Positions 26,331 to 39,930 of a DNA stretch of 64,000 nt are shown piece after piece. Under the pieces are notes generated by a model. It saw only the letters and a list, made by a program, of their open reading frames with translations, was not told the origin of the DNA and ran no database searches. A program made the position numbers and the translations under genes. Positions within the stretch are counted from its first letter, which is position 1; every line of letters begins with the position of its first letter. Location of the stretch: contig NC_090132.1 in NCBI RefSeq assembly GCF_040581485.1, positions 25,617,911 through 25,681,910 on the forward strand. The letters run 5' to 3'. This DNA is from Linepithema humile. Taxonomy: Eukaryota; Arthropoda; Insecta; Hymenoptera; Formicidae.

Positions 26331-26336
26331 TTTATT
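26331..26336 (-). terminator. AATAAA polyadenylation signal of the dehydrogenase gene
   Basis: An AATAAA hexamer on the minus strand lies about 95 nt past the stop codon at 26431, a normal spacing for a short insect 3' UTR. Confidence 0.55.
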
Positions 26337-26430
26337 TCATTCACAGACAATATGTATGTATATACAGTATACATATATACATATATACATATATCATAAA
26401 AACATAAAATTAATATATTCTAGTCTTTTT

Positions 26431-29400
26431 TCAATTTTTACCTTTAAGAAATTGATAAACTACACTGAAATCTTTAGTCGAGAATCCTTGCGCAATGACT
26501 GCTCTATAAATTTGATGTGCCAAAGAACCGAGAGGAATCGGTGCTTGTGTTCTGGTTGCAGCGGACTGCACTAATCCCAAGTCTTTGACCATCAATGTTG
26601 TACCAAAACCACCCTGTAAAAGTTTATTTGTTACTTGCTTCGTAATTGCTACTTGTACACAATTGCCGTTTGATATATAAATAAATATCGATAATATTTA
26701 AACAAACATATGATAAAACAATCATTTTTCTACGATAAAATTATTCATTTTTAAATAAATTATAAAAGTTATCAAAATTATTGAAAATTTTACAATATTA
26801 CATTCATCCTTCAAGTACTTTAATTTCTGCTATTGTCCTGCTTCTGCAAAGTTAATCTAATTTTGTGACTTCTAAAAAAAACGGATGTCAAAGACGTTAA
26901 ATCACCTCATAATTTCTCGAACTAGGGATATTGGGCAGGATTCCCGGAACCGGATTGTAGAGATCGGAAGACCAGCACCTACCTGAGCTGGAGTTTATAA
27001 TGTCGGCTAACACTTTGGCATCCAAACCCAGTCTAAAACACAGAATACACATAATGCAGTCAAATACTATTAAAATAGGCAGTAGACAACTTGTTTGTTT
27101 CTCACTTTTGTCCCAGATTGAATGCTTCGGCGGTGCCAATCATACTAATAGCTAATAACATATTATTACATAACTTCGCGGCTTGACCCATGCCTACATC
27201 GCCGCAATGTACAATCCTAGATCCTATAACTTCGAGTACGGATTTTGCATCGTCGAAATCTGCTTTTGAACCACCTACCATAAATGTCAAAGTCCCATCT
27301 TTGGCCGCATTTACACCTGAGACAACACAATTTAATATATTTACTTACTTTCTACGCTAATCTACTTACTAGGTCAATGTTAATTTATTCACTATATTAT
27401 TTCCTCTTATTTTAAACTTATCTGTATTTACCTTGATTTACTGAATAAAATCTAAATTATCTTTTGTTAAAATTCCAAAAATAAAAAAAATATTGTATTA
27501 CGTAAATATATATAAATGCAAGTATCTAGAGATTTTAAATATTCATCTTTTCTACTATAGATAAGATAACAATTGCTACAAAATATTATTTAATCAATTT
27601 CATTACCCCAGCAATTTCAAATAATGTTTTCTAATTCTAAGATTTTAAAACTAAAACTTTGTTAGAGCATATCGATATATCGAGCTATAATTCATGGCAT
27701 TAATATGTAGGCTTTTGCCTTCTGAAATTGTCGATCTGTTGTGATTTCGTCCACTCATGCTATGCCAGATTCAAGCTGTATCCCGTTTTTATTTCGATAC
27801 GCGTGTCAGTTAAGCCTTTAATGCTCGAAAGTGTGCGAGTAACTGATCAAACTTGTTAGCCTTCGGAGAACAATACCGAAAGTCGAGAGGAGAAGTTGAC
27901 AGACTATACATATACGGTAGAACTTGGGTATAGCAGTAAAGAATTATATTTAAAAAAAAATTTCTTACGAGTTTTTTATTTTATCCCCTGCTCGATCGTC
28001 TAAAAATAAATGTAACATACCTCCCGATACAGGGCTATCCATAAATCTCAAATTATGTTTCCGAGCCTGCAATGCGATCGTTTGAGATACAGATGGATCG
28101 ACAGTACTGCTATCGATTAATAAAGTATTCTTTCTCGCTGTACTAGAAACAAATTAATAAATTGATTAATCGCGAATTGTAATATGTAATATACTTAATA
28201 GCTGTAATAAATATGACTGTATCAAAATATCAGGTATCAGTATCAGGATCCGCAAAAAGTCCTGTTGCTTTCTTCTTGTTGTTTTGAATGCAAAATATTA
28301 CGATTCCATCATAACAAATGTATAGGAATTACAGCGAGGCAAATAAGACATTTTTTTATGACAAATGACAGGACTTTCTGCGGGGCTTGATAAATTTTTG
28401 GATTTTACCTGAGTGTACCGTTTTCGCCGGTGTAAACATCGAGAACATGTTGATTCGAAGGTAACATTGAAATAACGACTTCAACATCCTTCGACATTTC
28501 AGCTGCATTTGGTGCATTGTTTGCACCCGCCTCCACTAAATTCGCCACCGCCGATTTGTTCACGTCATATACAGTAAGCTTGTAGCCCTGACAGATGCAA
28601 GAATTAATTACCCACAAGAGTAATTTAATAGGCGAAATTTATTGAACGTAGTTCTCTCTTACCTTCTTCAACAGATTTTTCGCCATATGACTGCCCATAT
28701 TGCCCAATCCGACAAATCCAATTTTTGAGTAACATCTTGCTATTAAATCAACATTATAAAACACATTGAGCACATGTTCCTTCACGAAGAATTTTTTATG
28801 CTTGATATAAGATTTATATCTTAATATAATTATTAATTTCTCGTAATATGGTAGTTTATATCTTTTATAAATAATTTAGAAAAACACAGATTTTAGTGAT
28901 ACAAAAATATGTATCAATTGTAATGTCTAAATATATTTTTGAAATTCTTGTTACTTCAAACTTTTTAATAACTTTATTTATGTATTTATTCATTAAAACT
29001 TTAAAAAACAATTTTGTGGCTCAAAATATAAAAGTAATATATCTTTAATATTAAAATATTAAATAATTAAATAAAATAATAGTTACCTTGGCTCTTTATT
29101 TATTTAATAATTTGGAGGGAAAAACAAGCTACAAGAGCAGAAACCGATTAACTTTGCTCAGAGTTTTATTTATAATAAAAATGTAATGTTTACTACATAC
29201 GAAGGAAGACACGAATTGTATGTAATAAAAAAAAGATCGAAAAGAAAAATTGATTTTATAATTACAAGACTGTTATAAACATCGTGGATTCATATATCAG
29301 GATCTCAGAAATGCGTATGTAATATTCTAATTAAGTGGAATAATTAACTGCGATATCGCGTTTAACACACACCGATACGTTTTGATAAGGCTCAGATTAT

Positions 29401-29629
29401 GACGTGAAGTAAATTTTGTATATTAATCACACTGAAGATAGGCACATCCCGAAATATGGCCGAAACACGTATGTAGTAAACATTACATTTTTGAATAAAA
29501 CTCTAAGCAAGGTTCTTGTATAGCTTCTATTTCCCTCCAAATGATTAAAATATTACCTACTGTCGCTGTGAAGCTGAAGTTAAAAATATGCATGGATGGT
29601 GATTTCATCAGTATCACAAAAACACTCAT
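26431..29629 (-). CDS. HIBADH: 3-hydroxyisobutyrate dehydrogenase, mitochondrial (7 exons)
   Basis: Exons are 29629-29557, 28739-28663, 28587-28409, 28142-28021, 27316-27106, 27032-26906 and 26613-26431. They total 972 nt (323 aa plus stop), close to the usual family length, and all phases match. The Rossmann NAD+ loop is IGFVGLGNMGSHMAKNLL. The substrate signature follows as DSPVSGGVNAAKDGTLTFM. The catalytic-lysine region is GQAAKLCNNMLLAISMIG. The C-terminal domain has SSGRCWSSDLYNPVPG and GGFGTTLMVKDLGL. The enzyme oxidises 3-hydroxyisobutyrate to methylmalonate semialdehyde in valine breakdown, in the mitochondrial matrix. Exon 1 is less certain: it was chosen for its ATG, donor and phase. 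The joined N-terminus then reads ...TATVARCYSK, with an R-X-Y/S presequence-type cleavage motif. Intron 1 carries a foldback element immediately downstream of exon 1. Confidence 0.93.
29110..29542. mobile_element. Foldback/MITE element in HIBADH intron 1
   Basis: Inverted arms of about 100 bp begin TTTGGAGGGAAA on the left and end CCCTCCAAA on the right. They share an inner block AATGTAATGTTTACTACATA. The right half carries the motif CTGAAGA (29432-29438) followed after a GGC/GCC stem by GAAAC, also seen in three other foldbacks in the window. It has no coding capacity and its target duplication is not clear. Confidence 0.75.
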
Positions 29630-31116
29630 TGTAAGAATGAACTTTATAACTTAAGTGACTTCGTGACTTGGCGATAAAAGTATATCAGTCGATTTAAGTA
29701 TATTTCCAAAATCGTTTTGTGTGTGCTATAAGATATATTCGCAACAATATATTATCGCGTGCTTCCTCTTGAAAACAAATAATTCACAGAGAAAGAATGT
29801 AAAAAAATAGAATGTGCTATCTCATGTTGTAAGACAGAACTGAAGTGATAAATAACGCCAACAACGACATCTTTACCATTACAGAAAATCACTTGATAAG
29901 AATTTATAATGAATGCTATTTCAACGGCGGGCGATTCGAACCAACACGCATCTATAATTGTCATAACATTGTTAAAAAAATATAGCCCAAACAACACGCA
30001 CGTCTTAAAAATATCTAGAAAACGTCTAAAAATAAACGTCTTTTAAAAGTTTATCAAATACTTAAAAAAAAAACTGTCGTATATATTTGTTTTAATAAAG
30101 AAAAGTTGTTGTATACATAAAATTTTTTAGAAAAGCTGTTATATAAAAACCTATAAAAAAAACTGTTGTATATGTTTAAATTTATGTATGGAAAAAACTA
30201 TTGTACATTTTAAATAAATAAAAAAACATCTATTATACATTCTACCCATAAAAAATATGAATCAGAAAATAGCGTCAAATAAAAATAAAAAATTATACAT
30301 ATTATTACTACAAAGAAAATATTATTTTACATTTCCTACGAAACATACGTTACCTAAAAAAAAACTAACGCCAATTTAAAAAAATATATAAAAAAATTTT
30401 TTTTAATATAAAATAAAATTTAATTCTTTTTTTCTCACGCGTCTACGCGTTTGCTTGTTTAAATATTAAAATCTATAAAAGAAATTATATGGTAATATAC
30501 AAATTATAAAATTTAAATGTTTATTATCATATTTACATATTAAAAATATAATCTTTAATAAAGCAAGATAATTTATTTATCTTTTTTAATATATTACTAA
30601 TATTAAATAAAAATATGAATTATCGATGTATTATAATGTTTTATCATTTATTGTAAAATGTCTCTTTTTTTCTCTGTCTCACTTTCTCGATTATCTTCTT
30701 TTGTATGATACTAATTACTTACTGTAATATAATATGCGTTTGTATTAATATTAAATAGATTAGTTAACATATCTAAATATAATAACAAAAATTTAAATTT
30801 TATAATTTGTATAACATACCATATTATTTCTTTTATAGATTTCAATATCCAAGCAAGCAAACGCACGAAAGAATTGAATTTTATTGTATATTTTTAAAAA
30901 TTGACATTAGAGAGTTTTTAGTTAATATATGTTTCATAAGAAATATAAAATAATTTTTTTCTTTGTAGTAATAATGTGTATAATTTTTCATTTCCATCTG
31001 GCGTCATTTTTTGATATCATGTAGGTAGAATGTATAATATATTTTTTTTAATTTAAAACGTGCGATAGTTTTTTTTCACAAATAAATTTAAATATTAACA
31101 ATTTTTTTTTGTAAAA

Positions 31117-31180
31117 ACAAAATGTTAGCAATGTTAGCAATGTTGACAGATTGATAATATCTAACATTTAGCTAATATTT
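31117..31180. repeat. Short hairpin repeat, copy 3
   Basis: It contains AAAATGTTAGCAATGTTAGC, then GTTGACAGATTGATA and an inverted TAACATTTAGCTAAT end. A TTAGCAATG unit is duplicated in the left arm. It is a member of the family at 7952, 9991 and 45949. Confidence 0.6.
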
Positions 31181-31679
31181 ATAGCTTACTAGGTTAATAT
31201 AATTTTTTTAAATAATGTAATTAATAAATATGTTCTATTCAGATGTGTAATACTTCTAACTCTTTGACTACAAACTATTAGTTCGCGATCATTAATCAGT
31301 CGAGACCATTTGATCGGAAAATGAGATATGCAGATACGCGATAACAAGCTATTAACTGTACTATGTCATAGTTACTTTTGCCGGCGAGTACAAATATATC
31401 AAGATAAAATATCATTATTATTACTTGCATGTCATTGAAAACAGTGTTTTTTAGAAATGTTCAGTAAATACATACATAAGTGCATTTTCTTGCGTGTCAT
31501 TTTTTATCGTTATAAACGCCTATTTTATAAGCCATCCTGAGAGACTGTTAACATTATTGTATAATTATTTTCTGTTTATAACTTATAAAGATAATCTTAT
31601 AGAGATAAGATGATATCAAATGTATTTTATTTTTTTGAAAAACGTGTTTTGTTTTGATGGACTCTGCGCCAGTATTAAA

Positions 31680-31685
<6 letters not shown>

Positions 31686-31749
<64 letters not shown>
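31686..31749. repeat. CA dinucleotide microsatellite
   Basis: An uninterrupted CA run of about 32 repeats. The VCVC-type ORF read from the other strand is spurious. Confidence 0.98.
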
Positions 31750-31753
<4 letters not shown>

Positions 31754-32922
31754 AGGCTGCGTAACTTTACAAAAAACCCTGTTATTGAAATAAATAACAT
31801 TAATTTAAATAATGTATAATTTGTTTACGTTTGCAATAATTATTCTATCTGGAAATTATAAATGGCATACGCATCTTTTTCCGATTCCTCTATAATTCCT
31901 CTACAAATATAAAACATTAAATTTAGATGCCTCATAAAAGTTTCATTAAATTGAATGAAATCAGATTCCTGATGGCACGCAAACGCATTGTCATATAAAT
32001 CCGTATGATTCAAAATACCGATTTAACGACATTTACATTGCATATTTCATTGCTTATCACTGTCTATCTATATAATTGTTGAACACACTTCGAATATCCC
32101 TACGCGGATCCATATCGGTAATATCAAGGACACTGGCAAGGAAACCGCGGGTTGTTATATAACCATCATTCTACATGACAGCAATAAATTGTAAAAGCAC
32201 GTGCGTTATTGATGTCAAAGAGTGTTATCGGTTAATTTTTCAAGAGTCACCAATTAAGTATAAAGTGATGTATGGAGAACATAATTACACTTATGTTTCC
32301 TATTTGCCACGTAATTACATTTATGTCAACCACGTTGGCCGTAACTACGTGTTTATAGAGGGTTCGCTATCGAAGCAGTTATCTCTCTGCTGTCAAACTG
32401 CACCCCGACCACCCCAGTATACATAAAACTGTGAACTGCACGTACTGGTAGATTCGCTTGCTCGGCTGTGCTATTCTACACGTACTTTGCTTAGAATAAC
32501 TCGTCAAGTCGATTCTTATTCTAATATCAAATTTATATGTGTTAAGATCTAATTCGTTATTGTTGAGTGTAACAAGTAAAAAAAATTTCTAAATTTGTGA
32601 TTGATATTCATATCCGAGAAGCTTGTTTGGATAATTCATACCAATTAATTTAATCATAATTAATGTTAATCATAATTAATATTAATAATTTTACTTAACA
32701 TTGGCATGTTAAAGAGAAGAACATTGTATTAAATAATCAACGCGAATGTAATCAACGAGTGCACCAATTATTTAATAACAATTTGAAAAAAAGTGTTACG
32801 TTTAATTTAACAAAAATACATTTACTTATTAACTCATATTATCTATAAAAATATTCAATAAAAATTATCCATATAAATTTAATTTTATAAATTATAAACA
32901 TGTCACTTGATAATGGTTCATC

Positions 32923-35900
32923 ATGAAAGTGAATTCAATATTTGGTATTTTATCACTCATCATCACCCCACTTTTAGCTGGGAAAGAACATATTATGATG
33001 GCTAACGTGAACTCGTGGATATCAACAGAAAATTTCACGACAATAATCAAGAAAACCTTTCTTTATTCCCAATGTTGCAATATCTATTTAAGTGGTTGGT
33101 ATACGCGCATCGGGATAATTTTTTGTTTCAAAGAGAGAAACACACGTGCACAGATTAAAAAATAAATTTTACTTTCAGACTTAGTTCGCGATGTGGAAAT
33201 ATTATTCAATCAGTTTATAGCTATTTATCCGCATGAATATCTTTTACGTAAAAAAATTTATGACTGTCAGGGTTATTTCTTGCTGGGACCGACTGATAAG
33301 GAGATCAAGAACGCTATGCAAAAGTAAAGCGATGATAATATGAAAATCTAAATCTCCGTCGTCTTTGAAATAATTATAATAACAGCTCACACAATGTAAT
33401 TAAATTTATGACAGATAAATATATTCTTTCGATAGAGTACCCTCGTCCATCTCAACGACAGAAATTCTTATCATTATCAATGGCGAATTAAAAAATAATT
33501 CGGAACTTTTCAATGTCTCTTTATACGGAAATTCTAATACGAATATTATCTCACGATCTAGCATCTACACCTTGTCCGAAAATTACTTGGAGCCTAGATT
33601 CTTTCTAAAGGTAAACAGGTAAGTTATAATCTATAGTTCTTATTGAATATCGATCATTTATATGATTCGTGTAAATAAAACATTGAATAATGTTTTTTTG
33701 TCATATTTTTTGCTGTCCTGTTACATCTTAAGTATAGAATGTTACAAGTATACCGATATCAATTACTAGATTAAATAACTTTTATATATGCATATATAAT
33801 ATTAACATTTATTTACTTATACATTACAAATTTCTTCGCGATATATATTCAAATTTATATATAATTTAAATAAGAACTATAATATACAAATTATAATGCA
33901 AATCTAATTCTTCTTATGGTTGAAATTACAGTTATGAGGAATTGATGTCAGAATTCAACATAATCAATATGAGAGGTAGAGAGCTGCAAGTATCTTCATT
34001 TCATCAACCACCCGTTTCGTATCTCAAGACAACGATCAAGAAAGTGATTAACGGTAACGAAGAAGATGTTTTTTTAGCAGATAATGGTAAATGAGATTAA
34101 TTATACCTAAAATGTCTAATTTGTTAATTAATATTTCAATTAAATATATTAATTAATTGCTCATAGTTTAGAAAAACATAATAAAATAAAAAGTAAAGCG
34201 ATGACAGTAGCATATTTTTAATCACATATTTTACAGATCTAGAAAAAGATGGAATAGAAATGAAAATATTTCTGCTGCTGGCGGAGAAGTTGAATTTTAC
34301 TTGGACAATACGGAAGCCGCCAGGTCGCTATAGGTAACAGTGCTTCTTCATTATGTTTAATGTGTGTATGTGTACAGCAAATATTAACTTCAAAAACTAA
34401 TTTAGGTATGGTAGACGCGTAAATGACACATACTGGAATGGTGGCGTCATCCAGCTTTTACGAGAGCAAAAGGTATGATTTTGTTAGTTAAGTAAACTAA
34501 ATTCTAATAATTTGTTATAATATAAAATCGACCGTGATAGTGAACGCTAGTAACGTCCCGGTTATCATAATACTTTATCACCCTCTATCAATATTATGCT
34601 TTTTGAAATTTATTCCGCTCATTATAAACATACCCTAATTTTTTTAATAATAGATTATTAATGAAATTTTGTCTCTTAGATACATTTAACATTTGGAAAC
34701 ATCTGGTTAACGCAAGATACCAACGAGTTCGTAAATATGACACAACCTTGGTATCAGATTTTTATACATTTTCTGGTACCGCGACCGCGAGCTATCACTA
34801 ATTTCTGGGCGCTCACAAAACCTTTTTCAATGAGCTGTTGGCTACTTCTTTTAACAATGTTGTTCGTTAAGACTATCTACATGTGGACGCGTGCTAGAAT
34901 CGATCCGAGATTTCCGAAACGTAAGTCGAAAATACCTATCGTTCTTGACGATAAAAAGTAGACTAGTATTTTAAGTTTTTTATTTTTTATAAATGCAGAC
35001 TTCTACGTTCTAAATGTTCTGTAAATTTCACTTAATAATTGAAAGTATTATTGTATTTTTCAATGCATCGTTTCATGCATAGACTGATAAAAATCGACTG
35101 ACGTGGCTATAAGCAAGGTCATACGTGTGCATGATAATGATTTAGCGATATACACTTTATTCACGCAACTTTTTTGTTTATTTTTAAATTCCTCTGCTGT
35201 TATATAATAACTTTCGATTTTTTTAGTTGTCATTATTATTTATATGACATATAACAATACCAAAATATTATATACCAGGGTTGGATAGTGTCTAGTTAAA
35301 AAGATAAAAGTTAAGTTAAAAAGTTAAATAATTTTAACTTAACTTAGTTACATTTTAAACTCTTAACTTTTAACTTAATTTAGTTACATTTTATCGGTAA
35401 CTATTAACTTTCTTGAAGTTAGCCATGCCATAAATAAAGGCGTCGCGAAAGGCTGCGCGCCTGCCTACAAGTAATTCTACATTATATGAGGCCTTGATTC
35501 TCGAACTCGCGCGAATTTGTTTGCATACGAAACAAGCCATATTCCGTGTAGTGTAATTGGTCGTATACTTCTAAACTGAAGAATTCGACCAATCACAAAG
35601 CTCAGAATGGCCCGTTTCGTATGCGAACAAAATATGTATATAGAGTATGTTTCTAAATAAAATGTATATTTGTTATTTCCGTTATTTGTAAGACTGTGAA
35701 ACCCTAAAATCATGAAATAAAACAAATTTAACTTTTAACTTTTTAATTGCTTTTTTTTATTAACTTAACATTTAATTCAATTAATTTCATTATGGATTAA
35801 CTTGTATCTTAACTAAGTTAAATTTTCAAGGCCGTTAACTTTAACTTTCACAAGTGTCCCCCCCCCCCCCCGATTTGATTCTCCTTGAAATATGTTGTAA

Positions 35901-36753
35901 AACATACAATTTGAGGAGACGCGTATTTTTTTATAGCGGCTCTATCTCAAATTTAAGGGGTGAAACACCTCTTTGAAAAAAAACGGTTTTTTTCTTTGTG
36001 TGTAACTATCGCCAAAACCGTAGGAGATACAAAAAAATATTTCAAATAAAAGTTATATGGCTTGTAACAGGCTTTATAACTGTGTAGTTGGATTTTCAAA
36101 AAATGTAATTTTTTTTTATTTACCTCCACCCCTTGTTATTATTTTTTCGAATTTCAAAATTTTTGTAATGACAAAAGTTGTAGCATTTTTTACGCTGAAT
36201 TCAACCATATATGATTTTATTATGTTCCGAAATCGCATCTTTTAAAAATGAATTATCAGTGTCACACTATACGCGTCGCGGTGCATGACGCATCGTTTAT
36301 ACCGCACTTGTGTTGTGCATAGTCGCAAAATAAATATAAAAATGACATGTTATTACATGTTTGAGAAAGAAAAGTTAACTAAAATTGTTGCTAAAGCATC
36401 CCTTCCACATTACACTCTTATAGATAATCGCTGCATTTCGTGCGCAGCGCGTTGTCATATGCAAGTTAGCTATCAGCGCGTATTACACTTTGAAATTTTG
36501 CTTGTAGTGACCACGGGAAAATAATTTATGAAACGAAAACAGTGAATAAATCATTCTATTCAACATATATCTATCTTGACTCTATCTTCTTGGCCCGACT
36601 TGACTGACAATGAATTGAAACATAAAATTCTGTACAGTTTACTCTTTTTCAATAGTTTTAATATACTGCGATATATTCTACATACTATTACATTCCACTA
36701 AATTACTACGATACTTTTAAACTATAAGGTATATAAAATGTATATTATAAGTA

Positions 36754-36791
<38 letters not shown>

Positions 36792-36920
36792 TAATTATAT
36801 ATACAATATATATTATATATTATAATATATACAATAAATAACCTTTTATACATATATATATATATATATATATGAAAAAGGTTATTTATTGTATATATTA
36901 TAATATATACAATAAATAAC

Positions 36921-36959
<39 letters not shown>

Positions 36960-39879
36960 AAGGTTATTTATTGTATATATTATAATTATATTTATGATAT
37001 ACATTTTATATATTTCAAGATTTTATATACCATAGTTTAAAAAAATCATAGTAATTTAATAAAATGTAATAGTATGTAGAATATATCGCAGTATATTAAA
37101 ACTATTGAAAAAGAGTAAACTCTGTACAGAATTTTATGTTTCAATTCATTGTCAGTCAAGTCGGGCCAAGAGGGTAGAGTCAGGGTGGATATATGTTGAA
37201 TAGATTGATTCATTCACTGTTTTCGTTTCATAAATTATTTTCCCGTAGTCACTACAAGCGAAACTTCAAAGTGTAATATGCGCTGATAGCAAACTTGTAT
37301 ATGACAACGCGCTGCGCACGAAATGCAGCGATTATCTATAAGAGTGTAATGTGGAAGGGATGCTTTAGCAACAATTTTAGTTAACTTTTCTTTCTCAAAC
37401 ATGTAATAACATGTCATTTTTATATTTATTTTGCGACTATGCACAACACAAGTGCGGTATAAACGATGCGTCATGCACCGCGACACATATAGTGTGACAC
37501 TGATAATTCATTTTTAAAAGATGCGATTTCGGAACATAATAAAATCATATATGGTTGAATTCAGCGTAAAAAATGCTACAACTTTTGTCATTACAAAAAT
37601 TTTGAAATTCGAAAAAATAATAACAAGAGGTGGGGGTAAACTAAAAAAAATTACATTTTTTGAAAATCCAACTACACAGTTATAAAGCCTGTTACAAGCC
37701 ATACAACTTCTATTTAAAACATTTTTTTGTATCTCCTACGGTTTTGGCGATAGTTACACACAAAGAAAAAACCCGTTTTTTTTCAAAGGGGTGTTTCACC
37801 CCTTAAATTTGAGATAGGGCCGCTATAAAAAAATACGTGTCTCTTCAAATTATATGTTTTACAACATATTTCAAGGAGAATCAAATCGGGGGGGAACACT
37901 TGTGAACGTTCCCTTGTTAGTTAAAAAAAAGTTAGCTTACCCAATCCTGTTATATATCCATACGTGAAAAGAAAAATATGTTAAATAATTACAAACAAAA
38001 TCATAATTTTATCTCACTGTTAAATAAAATATATTTTTTTAGGTTTTCGAAACTTTTTTTTTACAATCACGGAATTAATGGGCCGTTTATTAGGTACGTG
38101 GGTACCGAGAAATATTGCCAATGCTAGGTTCGAATTACTTTTATGGCAATCTGTAGGAGTTGTTCTGGTAACTGCTTATGGCAGTAGCCTTGCAGTGAGA
38201 CTTGCAAGTTGGGAATACGAAAACAGGTAAAAAGAATTTTAATTGAATTGTTGCCTGACAGTATCAAGTTTTTTACTTAAAAAATCAAGCTATTAACATT
38301 ATAAAATGTCGTCTTTTAATTTATTTTTTCTTTTTAATTTGATTTTGCATCAATTAAATATTAAATATTCATTTACCTATTATAATTTTTTTAAACTTAT
38401 AATTTTACATTATAAATTTAATATTCATTTACCTGCATTTATTCACAAAATTATTTTAATTGTGTACAGAATTGATACAGTACGTCAATTCATCGAGGCT
38501 AATTTATCATGGGGCCGAAAAGGAGCGATACCACCTTTCAAAGATTACTTCGATCTGGAGGTCAAATTTATGTTTATATACGGAAAAAAAGAATTTTGCT
38601 AGCGCAGAATTTTGTTATCGCTATCATCGTTGCTATTGCATATTAGATGTGATAGCGACAAAACTTTGCTACTATAACTAATTTTTCAAATTATTCGGTA
38701 TATTAGCCAAATCTATTTTGCTGGTAGAATAGATGAATTTTGCTGAGTACATTTTTTCATAAAAACACATTAATTTGCTGCTACAACAAAATAATTTATT
38801 TCTAATAAATGTATTTTGTTAATGCAGCAAAATTGTCAATACAAATTTTGATGTCACAGTAAAAATCAATTTCTTATAATAGCAATATAATTTGCAGATT
38901 TAGCAAAATTATTTACAACAAAAATTAGCATCTCTAACAAATCTTTTTGCTATTTATATAATAACTAACATGTTTTGCTATAACAGCGTAAAATTTGCTG
39001 TGCCAACAAATTCTCTTTTTTCCGTGTACAAACAAGCGTTCCTTCTCTTATCGTCGCGTATGTTTTTAGAATCCTTATTCAGGTCAATTGCCATCGAAAT
39101 ACATTCCCGTGAATAATGATGAGGACACGCATAGATTCATTAAGAGAAGAAAATATGCAATTATCGGACAGATTATAGGCTCAATCTTTTTTCCTGATAA
39201 TGATATTCTTAAGGAGGATCTTAAAGTAAGATATTAATTCTTCCGATAACTTTGCTTTTTAATTTAAAATATTGATGTAAACAGCTAATAAAAAACTGTA
39301 ATTTCTAAGGAATATAGAGTCATGAGAGAACTTGTGGGAAACTATTATACATCCTTCGGCGTCCAGCCGTGGCTTTTGCGACCTGTTAATACGGTAATTA
39401 TATACCATTTGTAACGCAATCGATTATTATCATCATTTTCATCGGTTGTTATTACGTTTTTATAAAAATTATACTGCTTGAAACTATAATTGCAATCTTC
39501 TCTATAAAAGTTTCAAAAAATCATTTAATCGTTTCAAATAAACGCTCAAGTAATTACATTAATTCACATTATTAAAAACTTAAAAAATGAATAAATAATT
39601 CTCTTAAAAGAATTCTTGATATAATTAAATACATTTTATAAGATAAATAGCAAATGTATATTATATACAAATTGCATAAAAGTTTATGTAATTATTCCAA
39701 TATTAATTTCAATAATATTATTTCAATATTAATTTCACACGAAAAAAAGTAGTGTCAAATCAAAGCTTATATACTCAAATTAACGCGTTCATTGTTTCGT
39801 ATATACGCAACAATTTATAATAATTTATATAATCTTCCAATAAGAATTTAATAATCTTAAATTTTAACAATACTATAGT

Positions 39880-39930
<51 letters not shown>

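Larger units (their letters stand above)
29630..32922. other. AT-rich intergenic region between divergent HIBADH and IR genes
   Basis: Two genes are transcribed away from this interval, so both promoters should lie in it. Visible contents are a hairpin repeat (31117-31180), a CA microsatellite (31686-31749) and very AT-rich filler. An 83-codon ORF at 32175-32426 contains an NYTYV / NYIYV / NYVFI internal repeat, but I see no reason to call it a gene. Confidence 0.6.

Noticed and set aside
31554..31748. ORF starting MCVCVCVC
   Set aside because: Translation of the CA microsatellite.
32175..32426. 83-codon ORF with NYTYV/NYIYV/NYVFI repeats upstream of the IR gene
   Set aside because: A short internal DNA repeat explains the pattern. 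There is no signal peptide, and the IR gene has a good start of its own at 32923.
36057..37702. Four small ORFs in two mirrored pairs, considered as a duplicated gene
   Set aside because: They are the same frames read from the two arms of the palindrome, have no recognisable domain and are probably a by-product of the repeat.
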